Positions 25,797 through 34,636 of a stretch of DNA of 64,000 bases are shown here, piece after piece. The DNA is from Flavobacterium coralii (GTDB lineage: Bacteria; Bacteroidota; Bacteroidia; Flavobacteriales; Flavobacteriaceae). The stretch's first letter is position 1; each line of letters begins with the position of its first letter. The notes below the pieces were generated by a model. The model did no database searches and was not told where the DNA came from. It saw only the letters and a program-made list of their open reading frames with translations. Position numbers and translations under genes: made by a program. The stretch is taken from positions 496,001-560,000 of the forward strand of contig NZ_JAHDIU010000001.1 of NCBI RefSeq assembly GCF_019891545.1, read 5' to 3'.

Positions 25797-25903
25797 GGCG
25801 GATATATCAAAAATTAAAAGTCCAAAATTAAGGAAATTCTTTATTTTTACCGCATTCATTGTGTTAGGCTTTTGCTAAAACACATGTTTATGCTAATAAA
25901 AAC

Positions 25904-26539
25904 CTACGGCACCAGGTAAATAAATATGCCGAAAAAGTGCAGGATACTTCCACCTAATACAAACACGTGCCAAATAGCATGGTTGTAAGGAATTTTTTCT
26001 TTTGCATAAAAGTAAATGCCTAATGTGTAACAGAGTCCGCCACCCAGCAGGAAAAGCAAAGCACCGGTATCAACTGTATTTAAAAGTGGCTTTATAGCTA
26101 TTATAATAAGCCAGCCCATAAGTGCATAAAGCGAAAGCGAAAGTTTTTCTGACCTGCGCAGGGGTGAAAACTTAAATATAAAACCGGCTATGGCAAAAGC
26201 CCATATAAGTCCGAATATTGTCCAGCCCCATACGCCTTTAAGCCCAAGCAGTGCAACAGGCGTGTAGGTGCCCGCAATAAGGATATAAATGCTCAGGTGG
26301 TCTATAAGCCTCCAAAACCTTTTTAATTTCAGTTTTACAACCGCATGGTAAATGGTAGAGGCAGAATAAAGCACAACAAGGCTCAGTCCAAAAACGGTAC
26401 ATGCTGCGATTTGTATTGCAGAACCTTTAATGGTACAATATACAAGCATAACAACAAGAGCAGCAACTGATAATACAGCACCTGCACCATGTGTTATAAC
26501 ATTTAATAGTTCCTCTCTCCTGCGGTTCTTTTTTGCCAT
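25904..26539 (-). CDS. Hemolysin III / PAQR family membrane protein
   Basis: 211 residues with seven membrane helices. Conserved PAQR residues are ELLNVITHGAG, SASTIYHAV, the RLIDHLSIYILIAGTYTP segment and a C-terminal NHAIWHVFVL, which together hold the putative metal-binding histidines. Such proteins may be membrane-linked hydrolases acting on lipids; the hemolysin name is historical. It is divergent from the aldo/keto reductase gene with a 70-base space. Confidence 0.9.
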   Translation of the reverse strand: MAKKNRRREELLNVITHGAGAVLSVAALVVMLVYCTIKGSAIQIAACTVFGLSLVVLYSASTIYHAVVKLKLKRFWRLIDHLSIYILIAGTYTPVALLGLKGVWGWTIFGLIWAFAIAGFIFKFSPLRRSEKLSLSLYALMGWLIIIAIKPLLNTVDTGALLFLLGGGLCYTLGIYFYAKEKIPYNHAIWHVFVLGGSILHFFGIFIYLVP

Positions 26540-26584
26540 TTTTAATCTTTATACAAAGATACGGCAGGTGCCCCTGATTATTTT

Positions 26585-26592
26585 TAACTTTG
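26585..26592 (+). promoter_or_regulatory. Candidate -7 element of the aldo/keto reductase gene
   Basis: TAACTTTG lies 17 bases before the ATG at 26610. It supports that start over one at 26430, which lies inside the divergent hemolysin III gene. Confidence 0.5.
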
Positions 26593-26609
26593 GGTTAAAA
26601 TCTGTAAGT

Positions 26610-27503
26610 ATGCAATATAACACAATAGAAAAAGCAGGAATTAAAGTAAGCAACCTGTCTTTTGGCTGTATGTCTTTAAAAAGTGATACACCTCAAAACG
26701 ATGCGCTTATTGGTAAAGCTATTGATGCAGGTATTACATTATTTGATACAGCCGATTTATACGAAAAGGGAGAAAATGAAAAGCTATTAGGCAAAGCCAT
26801 TAAAGGCAGGCGAAAGGATATTGCCATATCAACAAAAGTTGGCAACAGGTGGCGCAGCGACGGCAGCGGATGGAACTGGTGTCCGGAAAAGCAATATATT
26901 TTAAGTGCGGCAGATAAAAGCCTGAAGCGTTTGCAAACAGATTATATAGATATTTATCTTTTGCACGGCGGTACAATAGAAGACCCTTTCGAGGATGTAA
27001 TTGAAGCTTTTGAAAGGTTAAAAGAACAGGGCAAAATAAAAAGTTACGGGATATCGTCAATTCGTCCGAATGTTATACGTAAGTATGTTGCAGATTATAA
27101 TATTGCAGCTGTGATGACGCAATACAGCCTTTTAGACCGCAGGTCGGAAGAAGAAACACTTAAGCTGATGCATAAAAATAATGTTGCAGTATTGGCACGA
27201 GGAACCGTAGCAGGCGGGCTTTTAGCCGGGAAACCTGCTTATGACTATCTTGATATGGATACCGAACAAATAAGCAGTATCATTAATAAACTAAACACTA
27301 TACTCACTGGCAGAGTACTTACAGAAAAGGCTTACCGCTATGTTATAGACAATCCGGCTATAACAACTGCCGTGGCAGGCATTCGTACAGAAAAACAATT
27401 AGAGCAGGCACTCGCTGCTGCTAAAGCCGCACCTCTGACTGTGCAGGAGAGAAGAATATTGCAGGATGTCTGGGCAGGCAATAAGTACGTTCAGCACAGG
27501 TAG
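26610..27503 (+). CDS. Aldo/keto reductase
   Basis: 297 residues from MQYNTIEKAGIKVS. The (beta/alpha)8 barrel has the catalytic tetrad Asp and Tyr in FDTADLYEKGENE, Lys in ISTKVGN and His in LLHGG. NADPH-binding features lie near the C-terminus (AVAGIRTEKQLEQAL). The substrate is not predictable. No cotranscribed partner was seen. Confidence 0.93.
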   Translation: MQYNTIEKAGIKVSNLSFGCMSLKSDTPQNDALIGKAIDAGITLFDTADLYEKGENEKLLGKAIKGRRKDIAISTKVGNRWRSDGSGWNWCPEKQYILSAADKSLKRLQTDYIDIYLLHGGTIEDPFEDVIEAFERLKEQGKIKSYGISSIRPNVIRKYVADYNIAAVMTQYSLLDRRSEEETLKLMHKNNVAVLARGTVAGGLLAGKPAYDYLDMDTEQISSIINKLNTILTGRVLTEKAYRYVIDNPAITTAVAGIRTEKQLEQALAAAKAAPLTVQERRILQDVWAGNKYVQHR

Positions 27504-27550
27504 TGCGCGGTTATATGTTTCAATTAACAGTTCTTTAACGATTGGTTTTG

Positions 27551-27558
27551 TATTTTTG
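27551..27558 (+). promoter_or_regulatory. Candidate -7 element of the signalling operon
   Basis: TATTTTTG fits TAnnTTTG 82 bases before the first start codon at 27641. No TTG lies at the standard distance, so support is partial. Confidence 0.35.
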
Positions 27559-27640
27559 AGCACCTTACTATGAAACAAGTCAAAAACATCTCAAACTGCG
27601 GTGCAACAACAGCCGCTCATAAACACAATTTGCCTGTATC

Positions 27641-28846
27641 ATGATACTGATTGTAGATGACATACCGGCAAATATCATAGCGCTGAAAAAAATCCTTGAG
27701 CTGCATAACCTGCAGGCCGATACGGCCGAATCAGGGGAGGAAGCGCTGAAAAAGATTCTCAAGATAAACTATACCCTTATTATTCTTGATGTGCAGATGC
27801 CGGGGATGGATGGCTTTGAGGTTGCCGAAATATTGGCAGGCAGCAACCGTACTAAAGACATACCTGTGATATTTCTTTCGGCGGTTAACAAGCAGAAAAA
27901 ATTTATTTCTAAAGGTTACGAAACAGGTGGAGTAGATTACATAACCAAACCTGTAGATCCTGATTTGCTTATACTAAAAGTAAAAACGTTTTTAAAGCTG
28001 GCAGAGCAGCAAAATGAGCTTAAGGCCATTCGCGATATGCTGAGCAAAGAAATAGAGATAAGGAAAGAAGCACAGGATAATCTTGAAGTTAAAGTTGCCG
28101 AGCGCACCAGCGAACTGATGGCAAAAAATGAAGAGCTAGAACTGCGTAACCACGAGTTGCAGCAATTTGCATGGGCCGTTTCGCACGATCTTAAAGAACC
28201 TGTGCGGAAAATGGAGCTTTTCATCAATATCATAAAAGATAAATATCTTGTTGATGATGAAAAGGCACGGGATTATATTAAAAGGGCAGTGGGCTCGGCA
28301 CAGCGCATGTCTAAGCTGATAACCGATTTATTGGACTATTCAAGACTTTCTTCGGGTGCTGACGCCGTAGAGGCCGACCTGAACCTGATTATACAGGAAG
28401 TTGTTACCGATTTTGACTACATCATTGAAGATAAAAATGCAAGGGTAACCATTAGTTCATTGCCTGTTATAAAAGGAATACCAAGCCAGTTACGTCAGGT
28501 ATTCCAAAACCTTATCGGTAACTCATTAAAATTCACGAATGAGGGTGTTGCCCCCCAAATTGACATTGATTATGAAAGGCTTGCTGAAAAAGATTTTGAA
28601 AGCAGGCCGGATGAGCAGGGGCAGTTCTGTAAAATAACCGTTACTGATAACGGTATTGGGTTTGACGAAAAATATCTTGATAAAATATTTGTAATATTCC
28701 AGGGGCTAAACGACCGCAAGGAATATGAGGGTACAGGTATAGGCCTTGCCATAGCTAAAAAAATAATAGAAAAGCATAACGGAATTATTACCGCTAAAAG
28801 CAGCCCCGGCAATGGAGCCAGCTTTATGATGATATTGCCGGTTTAG
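27641..28846 (+). CDS. Receiver-histidine kinase (response regulator with kinase output)
   Basis: 401 residues, soluble. An N-terminal receiver domain (about 1-120) has the phospho-acceptor Asp50 in LDVQMPGMDG and the Lys in ITKPVD. A coiled coil (about 125-170) links it to a HisKA domain with His182 in VSHDLKEP and a HATPase domain with NLIGNSLKFT and GTGIGLAIAK. The design is that of a kinase whose activity is set by phosphorylation of its own receiver. It is the first gene of a five-gene operon, 22 bases before the large hybrid kinase. Confidence 0.93.
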   Translation: MILIVDDIPANIIALKKILELHNLQADTAESGEEALKKILKINYTLIILDVQMPGMDGFEVAEILAGSNRTKDIPVIFLSAVNKQKKFISKGYETGGVDYITKPVDPDLLILKVKTFLKLAEQQNELKAIRDMLSKEIEIRKEAQDNLEVKVAERTSELMAKNEELELRNHELQQFAWAVSHDLKEPVRKMELFINIIKDKYLVDDEKARDYIKRAVGSAQRMSKLITDLLDYSRLSSGADAVEADLNLIIQEVVTDFDYIIEDKNARVTISSLPVIKGIPSQLRQVFQNLIGNSLKFTNEGVAPQIDIDYERLAEKDFESRPDEQGQFCKITVTDNGIGFDEKYLDKIFVIFQGLNDRKEYEGTGIGLAIAKKIIEKHNGIITAKSSPGNGASFMMILPV

Positions 28847-28868
28847 TAACAATAACATACGCAAAAAC

Positions 28869-31800
28869 ATGAATGGCCAGTTCAGACGCAATTTAATTAC
28901 AGGTTTCGGTATATCAGTAGTTATACTCATTATCAGTTCGGCAGCTTCTTTTATGAGCATCCGCAAACTACTGCACAGTAATGAGATGGTTAACCACACC
29001 CAGGAAATTATTTATAACCTTAATGAGGGTTCATCTGTGCTTGTAGATGCCCAAACCAGCATGCGTGGCTATCTAATCACCAATAAAAAAGATTTTCTTG
29101 CGCAGTATAATGATGCAGAAGCAAGAGCGGATGATTATTTTGACAGGGTAGAACTGCTAACTTCAGATAACCCTGAGCAACAGCAATACTTAAAAAAGCT
29201 TGAGCCACTACGCAAGGAGTTTTTTGACTATCTTTCTGTTAAGGTAACTGAAAAAAGCCAGGGCAGGGCAATAACAGATACCGATTTGAATGAAGGGCGC
29301 CGTATAATGAATGATATACGCACGCTGCTTAAACAGATAGAAGCCAATGAGCAGGAGCTGCTGGCGCAACGTAACGATACTTCGCAACGTTTTGGTACAT
29401 ACAGCACAATACTTATAGTTGCCGCTGCCATTATAGCGGTACTAATAAGCATCTTTTTCTTTACAAGAATTATTAAAGATTATAATGAACGTGTTAAACT
29501 GCAGGCTGAATTACAGCGTAAAGACCGCGAGACAGAAGAGCGCATAAGGGTTATAAGCAATATTGCAGAACAAATTTCAGACGGTAATTATGATGTAAGG
29601 GTTAATGACAGCGAGAAAGATTCACTGGGCAGTGTAGCAGTATCGCTTAATAATATGGCGTTAGCCTTAAGCAACTCATTCAACACACTTGCAGATAACG
29701 AGTGGTTGCAGGCTGGCGTGGCACAGCTTAATGAGGTAATGCTCGGCGAAAAGGCAGTAGAGCAGCTTGCCGCAGATGTTATAGAATACCTTGCTGTATA
29801 TACAGGCAGTAATGCCGGTGTAATATACCTTCTTGAGGGTGAAGAGCTGTTATTTACTGCAGGCTACAGCTATATTCCTGATGAAAAAAGAAAAGCATTA
29901 AGGCTTGGTGAGGGGCTAACCGGTCAGTCGGTTGTGTCAGGCAAGATGCTGCATATTTCGACAGCTACACCAGAAAATGTAACTATAAGCTATGCATTGG
30001 GCGAAATTAAGCCTGGTAATATTATTGCACTGCCGCTTTTAGACAGAAGGGTAGCAGGCGCTTTAGAACTTGCCAAGGCAGATGCATTTACACCGCTTGA
30101 GACAGAGTTTTTAAAAGCCGTTGCCAATAATATTGCTATAGCCATAACCGCCGCACAAAACAGGAAGCGTGTTCAGGAACTGCTTGAAGAAACACAGGCA
30201 CAAAGTGAAGAACTGCGCGTTCAGCATACAGAGCTTGAATCGATGAACGCAGAGCTTGAAACACAGACAGAAAAACTACAGGCATCGGAAGAGGAATTGC
30301 GCGTGCAACAGGAAGAGCTTCAGCAAACCAACCAGGAACTGGAAGAGCGAAGCGTGCTGCTTGAGGAGCGCAACCTTGAAATACAAAAGAAAACGGAAGA
30401 CCTTGAGCTTAGTACACGATATAAGTCAGAGTTTCTTGCCAACATGTCGCACGAGTTGCGCACGCCGCTTAATTCAATTTTATTGTTGAGCCGCTTATTG
30501 TCAGAAAACAATGACGCAAACATGACCGAAGAGCAGGTAGAGTTTGCCAAAGTGATACAAAGTTCGGGTAACGGGCTGCTTGGGCTTATTGATGAGATAC
30601 TTGACCTTTCTAAAATAGAAGCGGGTAAGATGGATCTTGAGTTCATGGATATATCGGTAAAAGAGGTTACCGATAACCTTAAGAACCTGTTTACCGAAGT
30701 AGCAAAAGAGAAAAATATAGAGTTTAAAATTGATGCTAATGAGGCACCGCTGGTAATAAGGACAGACAAGATGCGCCTTGAGCAGATACTTAAAAATCTT
30801 ATCAGTAATGCCATTAAATTTACCGCTGAAGGCTCTGTGACGCTAAAAATTAAGAAGGCTGAAGGCGGCAAACATGTAGATTTTTCAGTTATAGATACAG
30901 GCATAGGCATACCGCCTGAAAAACAGCCGCTAATATTTGAGGCTTTCCAGCAGGCAGACGGCTCAACAAAACGCAAATATGGCGGTACAGGGCTCGGGCT
31001 TTCTATCAGTCGTGAGCTTTCTAAACTTCTTGGCGGTGAAATAGCCCTTAGCAGTAAAGTAAATCAGGGCAGTACTTTCACGCTAACTGTACCCGTTATC
31101 GGGCAGGCAGGTGTTCATGTAACACCGGAAAAACAAAGTACAGCCGATTTACCTGTAAAGAATGTAAAAACGGCCGATGCTGCCAAATCGGATAAGAAAA
31201 ACGAAGAGGTGAACCTTTACCTTAGCCAAAGGATACCGGAAGATGTACCGGATGATAAAGATATAATTAAGGAAGGTGATAAAGTTATACTGATAGTTGA
31301 GGATGATGTAAACTTTGCTAAAGCACTCTTGGATTTCAGCCATCAAAGGGGATATAAAGGAGTGGTTTCGGTTAGGGGCGACCAGGCACTTAACCTTGCA
31401 CTAATATTCAGGCCGGTAGGTGTATTGCTTGATATACAGTTGCCAATAATGAGTGGCTGGGAAGTAATGGAGGCGTTAAAGGCAAATCCTGAAACAAAGC
31501 ATATACCTGTACATATTATGTCGTCTCATAAAGTCAGGAAAGAAAGCCTGCTGAAAGGTGCTGTGAACTTTTTAGATAAGCCTGTTGCTTTTGAACAGAT
31601 GCCTGAAATTTTTACCCGCATAGAACATATCATTAACAGGGAATCTCAAAAAGTACTAATTTTTGAAGATAACCCTAAGCATGCTCAGGCTTTGGCTTAT
31701 TTCCTTGGCTCTAATAACATCAATTCAGAAATAAAAAGTGAAATAACCGATGGTGTATCGGCATTACAACAGGAAAATGTTGATTGTGTAATACTTGATA

Positions 31801-32456
31801 TGGGTGTGCCTGATACCCAGGCGTATGAAGTACTGGAAAACATTAAGAAAAACCCGGGACTCGAAAACCTGCCTGTTATTGTATTTACAGGAAAGAGCCT
31901 TTCTATGAAAGAAGAGCTGAAAATTAAAAAGTATGCCGACTCTATAGTAATAAAAACAGCACATTCATACCAGCGCATGCTGGATGAGGTTTCTTTATTC
32001 CTTCACCTGGTTGAGCAGAGCAAAAATGCCGATAAAAAGGAGGGCAGCAGGAAAGCAAATGTTCTGGCAAACGTTCTTAACGGTAAAACGGTACTTGTGG
32101 TAGATGATGATGTACGGAACATTTACTCTTTAACCAAGGCGTTAGAAACCCTTAAAATGAATGTGATTACTGCTATAGACGGTAAAGAGGCGCTTAAAGC
32201 GCTTGATGAAAACCCTGCCGTAGATGTAGTGTTACTTGATATGATGATGCCTAATATGGATGGGTATGAAACCGCCACAAGGATACGGCAGGACCGCAGG
32301 TTTAAAAACCTGCCTGTAATAGCCGTAACGGCAAAAGCAATGACGGGCGACCGCGAGAAGTGTATAAATGCAGGAGCCTCTGATTATATCACCAAACCTG
32401 TAGATGTAGACCAGCTGTTGTCGCTCCTTAGGGTGTGGCTTTATGACAGGGTATAA
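28869..32456 (+). CDS. CHASE3-HAMP-GAF hybrid histidine kinase with three receiver domains
   Basis: 1195 residues. Helix 1 (about 10-30), a periplasmic CHASE3 domain with the VDAQTSMRGYLITNK signature, helix 2 (about 176-199), HAMP, then GAF (about 278-420). A long Glu/Gln-rich coiled coil (about 425-510) leads to HisKA with His528 in NMSHELRTP and HATPase (about 620-735). Three receivers follow with acceptors Asp855, Asp977 and Asp1124. Receiver 2 has the odd ILDMGVPD and lacks the usual KP pair, reading IKTAHS, so it may be degenerate. The ligand is unknown. It shares an operon with CheR and CheB. Confidence 0.93.
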   Translation: MNGQFRRNLITGFGISVVILIISSAASFMSIRKLLHSNEMVNHTQEIIYNLNEGSSVLVDAQTSMRGYLITNKKDFLAQYNDAEARADDYFDRVELLTSDNPEQQQYLKKLEPLRKEFFDYLSVKVTEKSQGRAITDTDLNEGRRIMNDIRTLLKQIEANEQELLAQRNDTSQRFGTYSTILIVAAAIIAVLISIFFFTRIIKDYNERVKLQAELQRKDRETEERIRVISNIAEQISDGNYDVRVNDSEKDSLGSVAVSLNNMALALSNSFNTLADNEWLQAGVAQLNEVMLGEKAVEQLAADVIEYLAVYTGSNAGVIYLLEGEELLFTAGYSYIPDEKRKALRLGEGLTGQSVVSGKMLHISTATPENVTISYALGEIKPGNIIALPLLDRRVAGALELAKADAFTPLETEFLKAVANNIAIAITAAQNRKRVQELLEETQAQSEELRVQHTELESMNAELETQTEKLQASEEELRVQQEELQQTNQELEERSVLLEERNLEIQKKTEDLELSTRYKSEFLANMSHELRTPLNSILLLSRLLSENNDANMTEEQVEFAKVIQSSGNGLLGLIDEILDLSKIEAGKMDLEFMDISVKEVTDNLKNLFTEVAKEKNIEFKIDANEAPLVIRTDKMRLEQILKNLISNAIKFTAEGSVTLKIKKAEGGKHVDFSVIDTGIGIPPEKQPLIFEAFQQADGSTKRKYGGTGLGLSISRELSKLLGGEIALSSKVNQGSTFTLTVPVIGQAGVHVTPEKQSTADLPVKNVKTADAAKSDKKNEEVNLYLSQRIPEDVPDDKDIIKEGDKVILIVEDDVNFAKALLDFSHQRGYKGVVSVRGDQALNLALIFRPVGVLLDIQLPIMSGWEVMEALKANPETKHIPVHIMSSHKVRKESLLKGAVNFLDKPVAFEQMPEIFTRIEHIINRESQKVLIFEDNPKHAQALAYFLGSNNINSEIKSEITDGVSALQQENVDCVILDMGVPDTQAYEVLENIKKNPGLENLPVIVFTGKSLSMKEELKIKKYADSIVIKTAHSYQRMLDEVSLFLHLVEQSKNADKKEGSRKANVLANVLNGKTVLVVDDDVRNIYSLTKALETLKMNVITAIDGKEALKALDENPAVDVVLLDMMMPNMDGYETATRIRQDRRFKNLPVIAVTAKAMTGDREKCINAGASDYITKPVDVDQLLSLLRVWLYDRV

Positions 32457-32471
32457 TATATAAGCCATACA

Positions 32472-32837
32472 ATGGAAAAGAAAAAGATACTGATTGTAGA
32501 TGACGACCCCCGCAATATTTTTGCACTTTCGGCTACCTTAAAAGCCAAAGGATATAGTAATACATCCTGTACAGGTGCAGAAGAAGCAATAACACTTTTG
32601 CGTGGTGACGAAACTGTAGATTGTATATTGATGGATATGATGATGCCCGATTTAGACGGGTATGAAGCAATACCGATAATAAGGGATATTCCTGCCCGTA
32701 AAAATACCCCGGTTATAGCCGTAACGGCGCAGGCAATGGTAGGCGACAGGGAAAAATGCCTTGAAGCAGGTGCCGACGGGTATATATCTAAACCGATTGA
32801 TGTTGATAAACTTTTAGAAATTTTAAGCGCACTGTAA
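32472..32837 (+). CDS. Single-domain response regulator
   Basis: 121 residues, one receiver domain only. It shows the acidic pocket in IVDDDPRN, the acceptor Asp in MDMMMPDLDG, and Lys in ISKPID. It is very like receiver 3 of the preceding kinase (DMMMPNMDGYE, VTAKAMTGDREKC against VTAQAMVGDREKC), so one probably arose from the other by duplication. It lies 15 bases after that kinase gene and 4 bases before cheR, and would act as a CheY-like shuttle or phosphate sink. Confidence 0.93.
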   Translation: MEKKKILIVDDDPRNIFALSATLKAKGYSNTSCTGAEEAITLLRGDETVDCILMDMMMPDLDGYEAIPIIRDIPARKNTPVIAVTAQAMVGDREKCLEAGADGYISKPIDVDKLLEILSAL

Positions 32838-32841
32838 TGAT

Positions 32842-33654
32842 ATGATTACCGATGACCGTGAAGTTGAGGTGCTGATAAATGAAATATTTGAATACCACGG
32901 ATACGACTTCAGCGGATACTCAAGGGCTTCTTTTAAGCGCAGGGTAGACCGGCTGTTGCAGGTAGATGGATTTGATAATTTTACTGATTTCCTCTCTAAG
33001 ATACGTACAGATGCGGTTTATTTTAAACACGCAGTAGAAGAAATCACGGTTAATGTAACCGAGATGTTCCGCGACCCGCATTTTTATAAATCACTTCGCA
33101 CAGAGATAATCCCTATACTGGCAACCAAGCCGTTTATAAGGATTTGGCATGCAGGCTGCTCTACAGGAGAAGAAGTATATTCTATGGCGATTTTACTTAA
33201 AGAGGCTAATTTGCTGCATAAATCGCTCCTGTATGCAACAGACATCAATACTGTTGTGCTCAATTCTGCTAAAAGTGGTGTGTTCCCGTTAAGGATGATG
33301 AAACAATATTCTGAAAATTATATACAGTCCGGAGGCACTAAAGATTTTTCAGGATATTATATAGCCAATTATGGCTGGGCAAAGTTCAGCGATGAGTTTT
33401 CTGCAAAAATGGTATTTTCACAACATAACCTTGTTTCCGACAGTTCGTTTAATGAATTCGACCTTATATTGTGCCGAAATGTGCTGATATATTTTGATAA
33501 GGATCTTCAGGAGAAAGCACTAAAGCTTTTTGATGACAGCCTTGCCAAGCTTGGCTACCTGGCATTAGGAACCAAAGAAACCCTGAAATTTTCGCCGCTC
33601 CAAAAGCAGTACCAGCAATTAGGAAAAGAGAAAGTATGGAAAAAGATAAACTAA
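32842..33654 (+). CDS. cheR: CheR-type protein-glutamate O-methyltransferase
   Basis: 270 residues. The N-terminal helical CheR domain (YDFSGYSRASFKRRVDR, TEMFRDPHFY) is followed by a SAM-binding fold with WHAGCSTGEEVYSMAI and LILCRNVLIYFD, all standard for CheR. The enzyme methylates glutamate side chains of receptor coiled coils. No methyl-accepting receptor is in the window. The 3' end overlaps the cheB start by 19 bases. Confidence 0.94.
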   Translation: MITDDREVEVLINEIFEYHGYDFSGYSRASFKRRVDRLLQVDGFDNFTDFLSKIRTDAVYFKHAVEEITVNVTEMFRDPHFYKSLRTEIIPILATKPFIRIWHAGCSTGEEVYSMAILLKEANLLHKSLLYATDINTVVLNSAKSGVFPLRMMKQYSENYIQSGGTKDFSGYYIANYGWAKFSDEFSAKMVFSQHNLVSDSSFNEFDLILCRNVLIYFDKDLQEKALKLFDDSLAKLGYLALGTKETLKFSPLQKQYQQLGKEKVWKKIN

Positions 33655-34214
33655 ACGCTAAGTGTAAACTGCTTATAATTGGCGGCTCTGCAGGCAGCCT
33701 CGAAGTCCTTATTGCCGTGTTGCCAAAGTTAGAAATACCTTCTTTTGCAATAGTATTGGTATTACACCGCCGTAGCGGTGAAGATGGTATGCTGGAAGAT
33801 CTTATTGCGATTAAAACAAAAATACCCGTTAAGGAACTGGAGGATAAAGTGCCTATGCTCCCCGGTAATATTTATATAGCCCCGGCAGATTACCACGTAC
33901 TTTTTGAAAAGAACGGGTTACTGTCACTTGATACTTCAGAGAAGATACATTTTAGCAGGCCAAGCATAGATGTTTCTTTTGAATCGGCTGCCGATGTATA
34001 TGGTAAAGAAGTTACTGCAATATTACTCTCCGGTGCTAATGCTGATGGCACAAACGGCATCAAAGCTATACAAGAGTCAGGGGGTATAACTGTAATACAA
34101 AAGCCGGAATCGGCGGAAGTACCTTATATGCCGGAACATGCCTTACAGGAAATAAAACCTGATTTTATACTCGATTCACAGGAACTGGTTTCGTTTATAA
34201 ACAGCTTTGCTTAG
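33636..34214 (+). CDS. cheB: CheB-type methylesterase domain protein without receiver
   Basis: 192 residues. It holds only the catalytic domain, with Ser18 in GGSAGS, His44 in LVLHRR and Asp137 in SGANADG. Chemotaxis CheB has an N-terminal receiver; here it is absent, and the stand-alone receivers of this operon may supply control in trans. It would remove methyl groups set by the coupled CheR. The last gene of the operon. Confidence 0.93.
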   Translation: MEKDKLNAKCKLLIIGGSAGSLEVLIAVLPKLEIPSFAIVLVLHRRSGEDGMLEDLIAIKTKIPVKELEDKVPMLPGNIYIAPADYHVLFEKNGLLSLDTSEKIHFSRPSIDVSFESAADVYGKEVTAILLSGANADGTNGIKAIQESGGITVIQKPESAEVPYMPEHALQEIKPDFILDSQELVSFINSFA

Positions 34215-34227
34215 TTACCCCTAAGCA

Positions 34228-34545
34228 TTAGCTTCTGTTACTTCTGTTTACAAGAAGTTTTTCGATAATCTTATTAGAAGCGGGATCAGAAAATGTTTCA
34301 TCTCCTGTTACTAATATCCCTTTTGTACCGGAATGTGATACTATACCATAAACCGTGGCTTCATCATCGGGATTAGATTCACCTTCATAGTAATAAATAT
34401 CAGATATTTCGAACTCGTCATGGTTAAACTTACCTGTGGCACACGCAAGGCAGTTCTCCTCAAGATTAAAATCTTCGGTATAGCCTTTCTCTTTAAGCTC
34501 ATTTATAGCCTGCAAAACGGTGGCGTAGTGATATTGAATATTCAT
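34228..34545 (-). CDS. Small conserved Bacteroidota protein, unknown function
   Basis: 105 residues. Recognisable pieces are a helix (HYATVLQAINELKEKGY), TEDFNLEENCLAC with two cysteines 3 apart, and EISDIYYYEGESNPDDEATVYGI. This is a widespread small Bacteroidota family that is often labelled phosphoribosylpyrophosphate synthetase in databases; it has no PRPP-binding motif and is far too short, so that label should not be used. A TATATTTG on the minus strand at 34568-34575 gives it a likely promoter. Confidence 0.75.
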   Translation of the reverse strand: MNIQYHYATVLQAINELKEKGYTEDFNLEENCLACATGKFNHDEFEISDIYYYEGESNPDDEATVYGIVSHSGTKGILVTGDETFSDPASNKIIEKLLVNRSNRS

Positions 34546-34567
34546 AAGTCGGTGAGGTTTATAATCT

Positions 34568-34575
34568 CAAATATA
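34568..34575 (-). promoter_or_regulatory. Candidate -7 element of the gene at 34228
   Basis: The minus strand reads TATATTTG, 22 bases before the start codon. No TTG was seen upstream at 17-23 bases. Confidence 0.45.
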
Positions 34576-34609
34576 GAAAATTATAGCTGTCTTAAACACT
34601 TCACTAAAC

Positions 34610-34633
34610 AAAAAAAAGCACCTAAAGGTGCTT
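34610..34633 (-). terminator. Rho-independent terminator of the gene at 34637
   Basis: Arms AAGCACC and GGTGCTT with loop TAAA. An 8-base T run follows on the minus strand. Confidence 0.75.
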
Positions 34634-34636
34634 CTG

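Noticed and set aside
26430-26609. N-terminal extension of the aldo/keto reductase
   Set aside because: It lies over the divergent hemolysin III gene, is unlike the family N-terminus and precedes the -7 box at 26585.
30320-30976. 218-codon open frame on the minus strand within the hybrid kinase
   Set aside because: It is antisense to the HisKA/HATPase part; the Ser/Leu-rich composition is a by-product of the kinase codons.
32842-34214. Classical chemotaxis operon
   Set aside because: Only CheR and a CheB catalytic domain are present, with no CheA, CheW, receptor or flagellar gene in the window.
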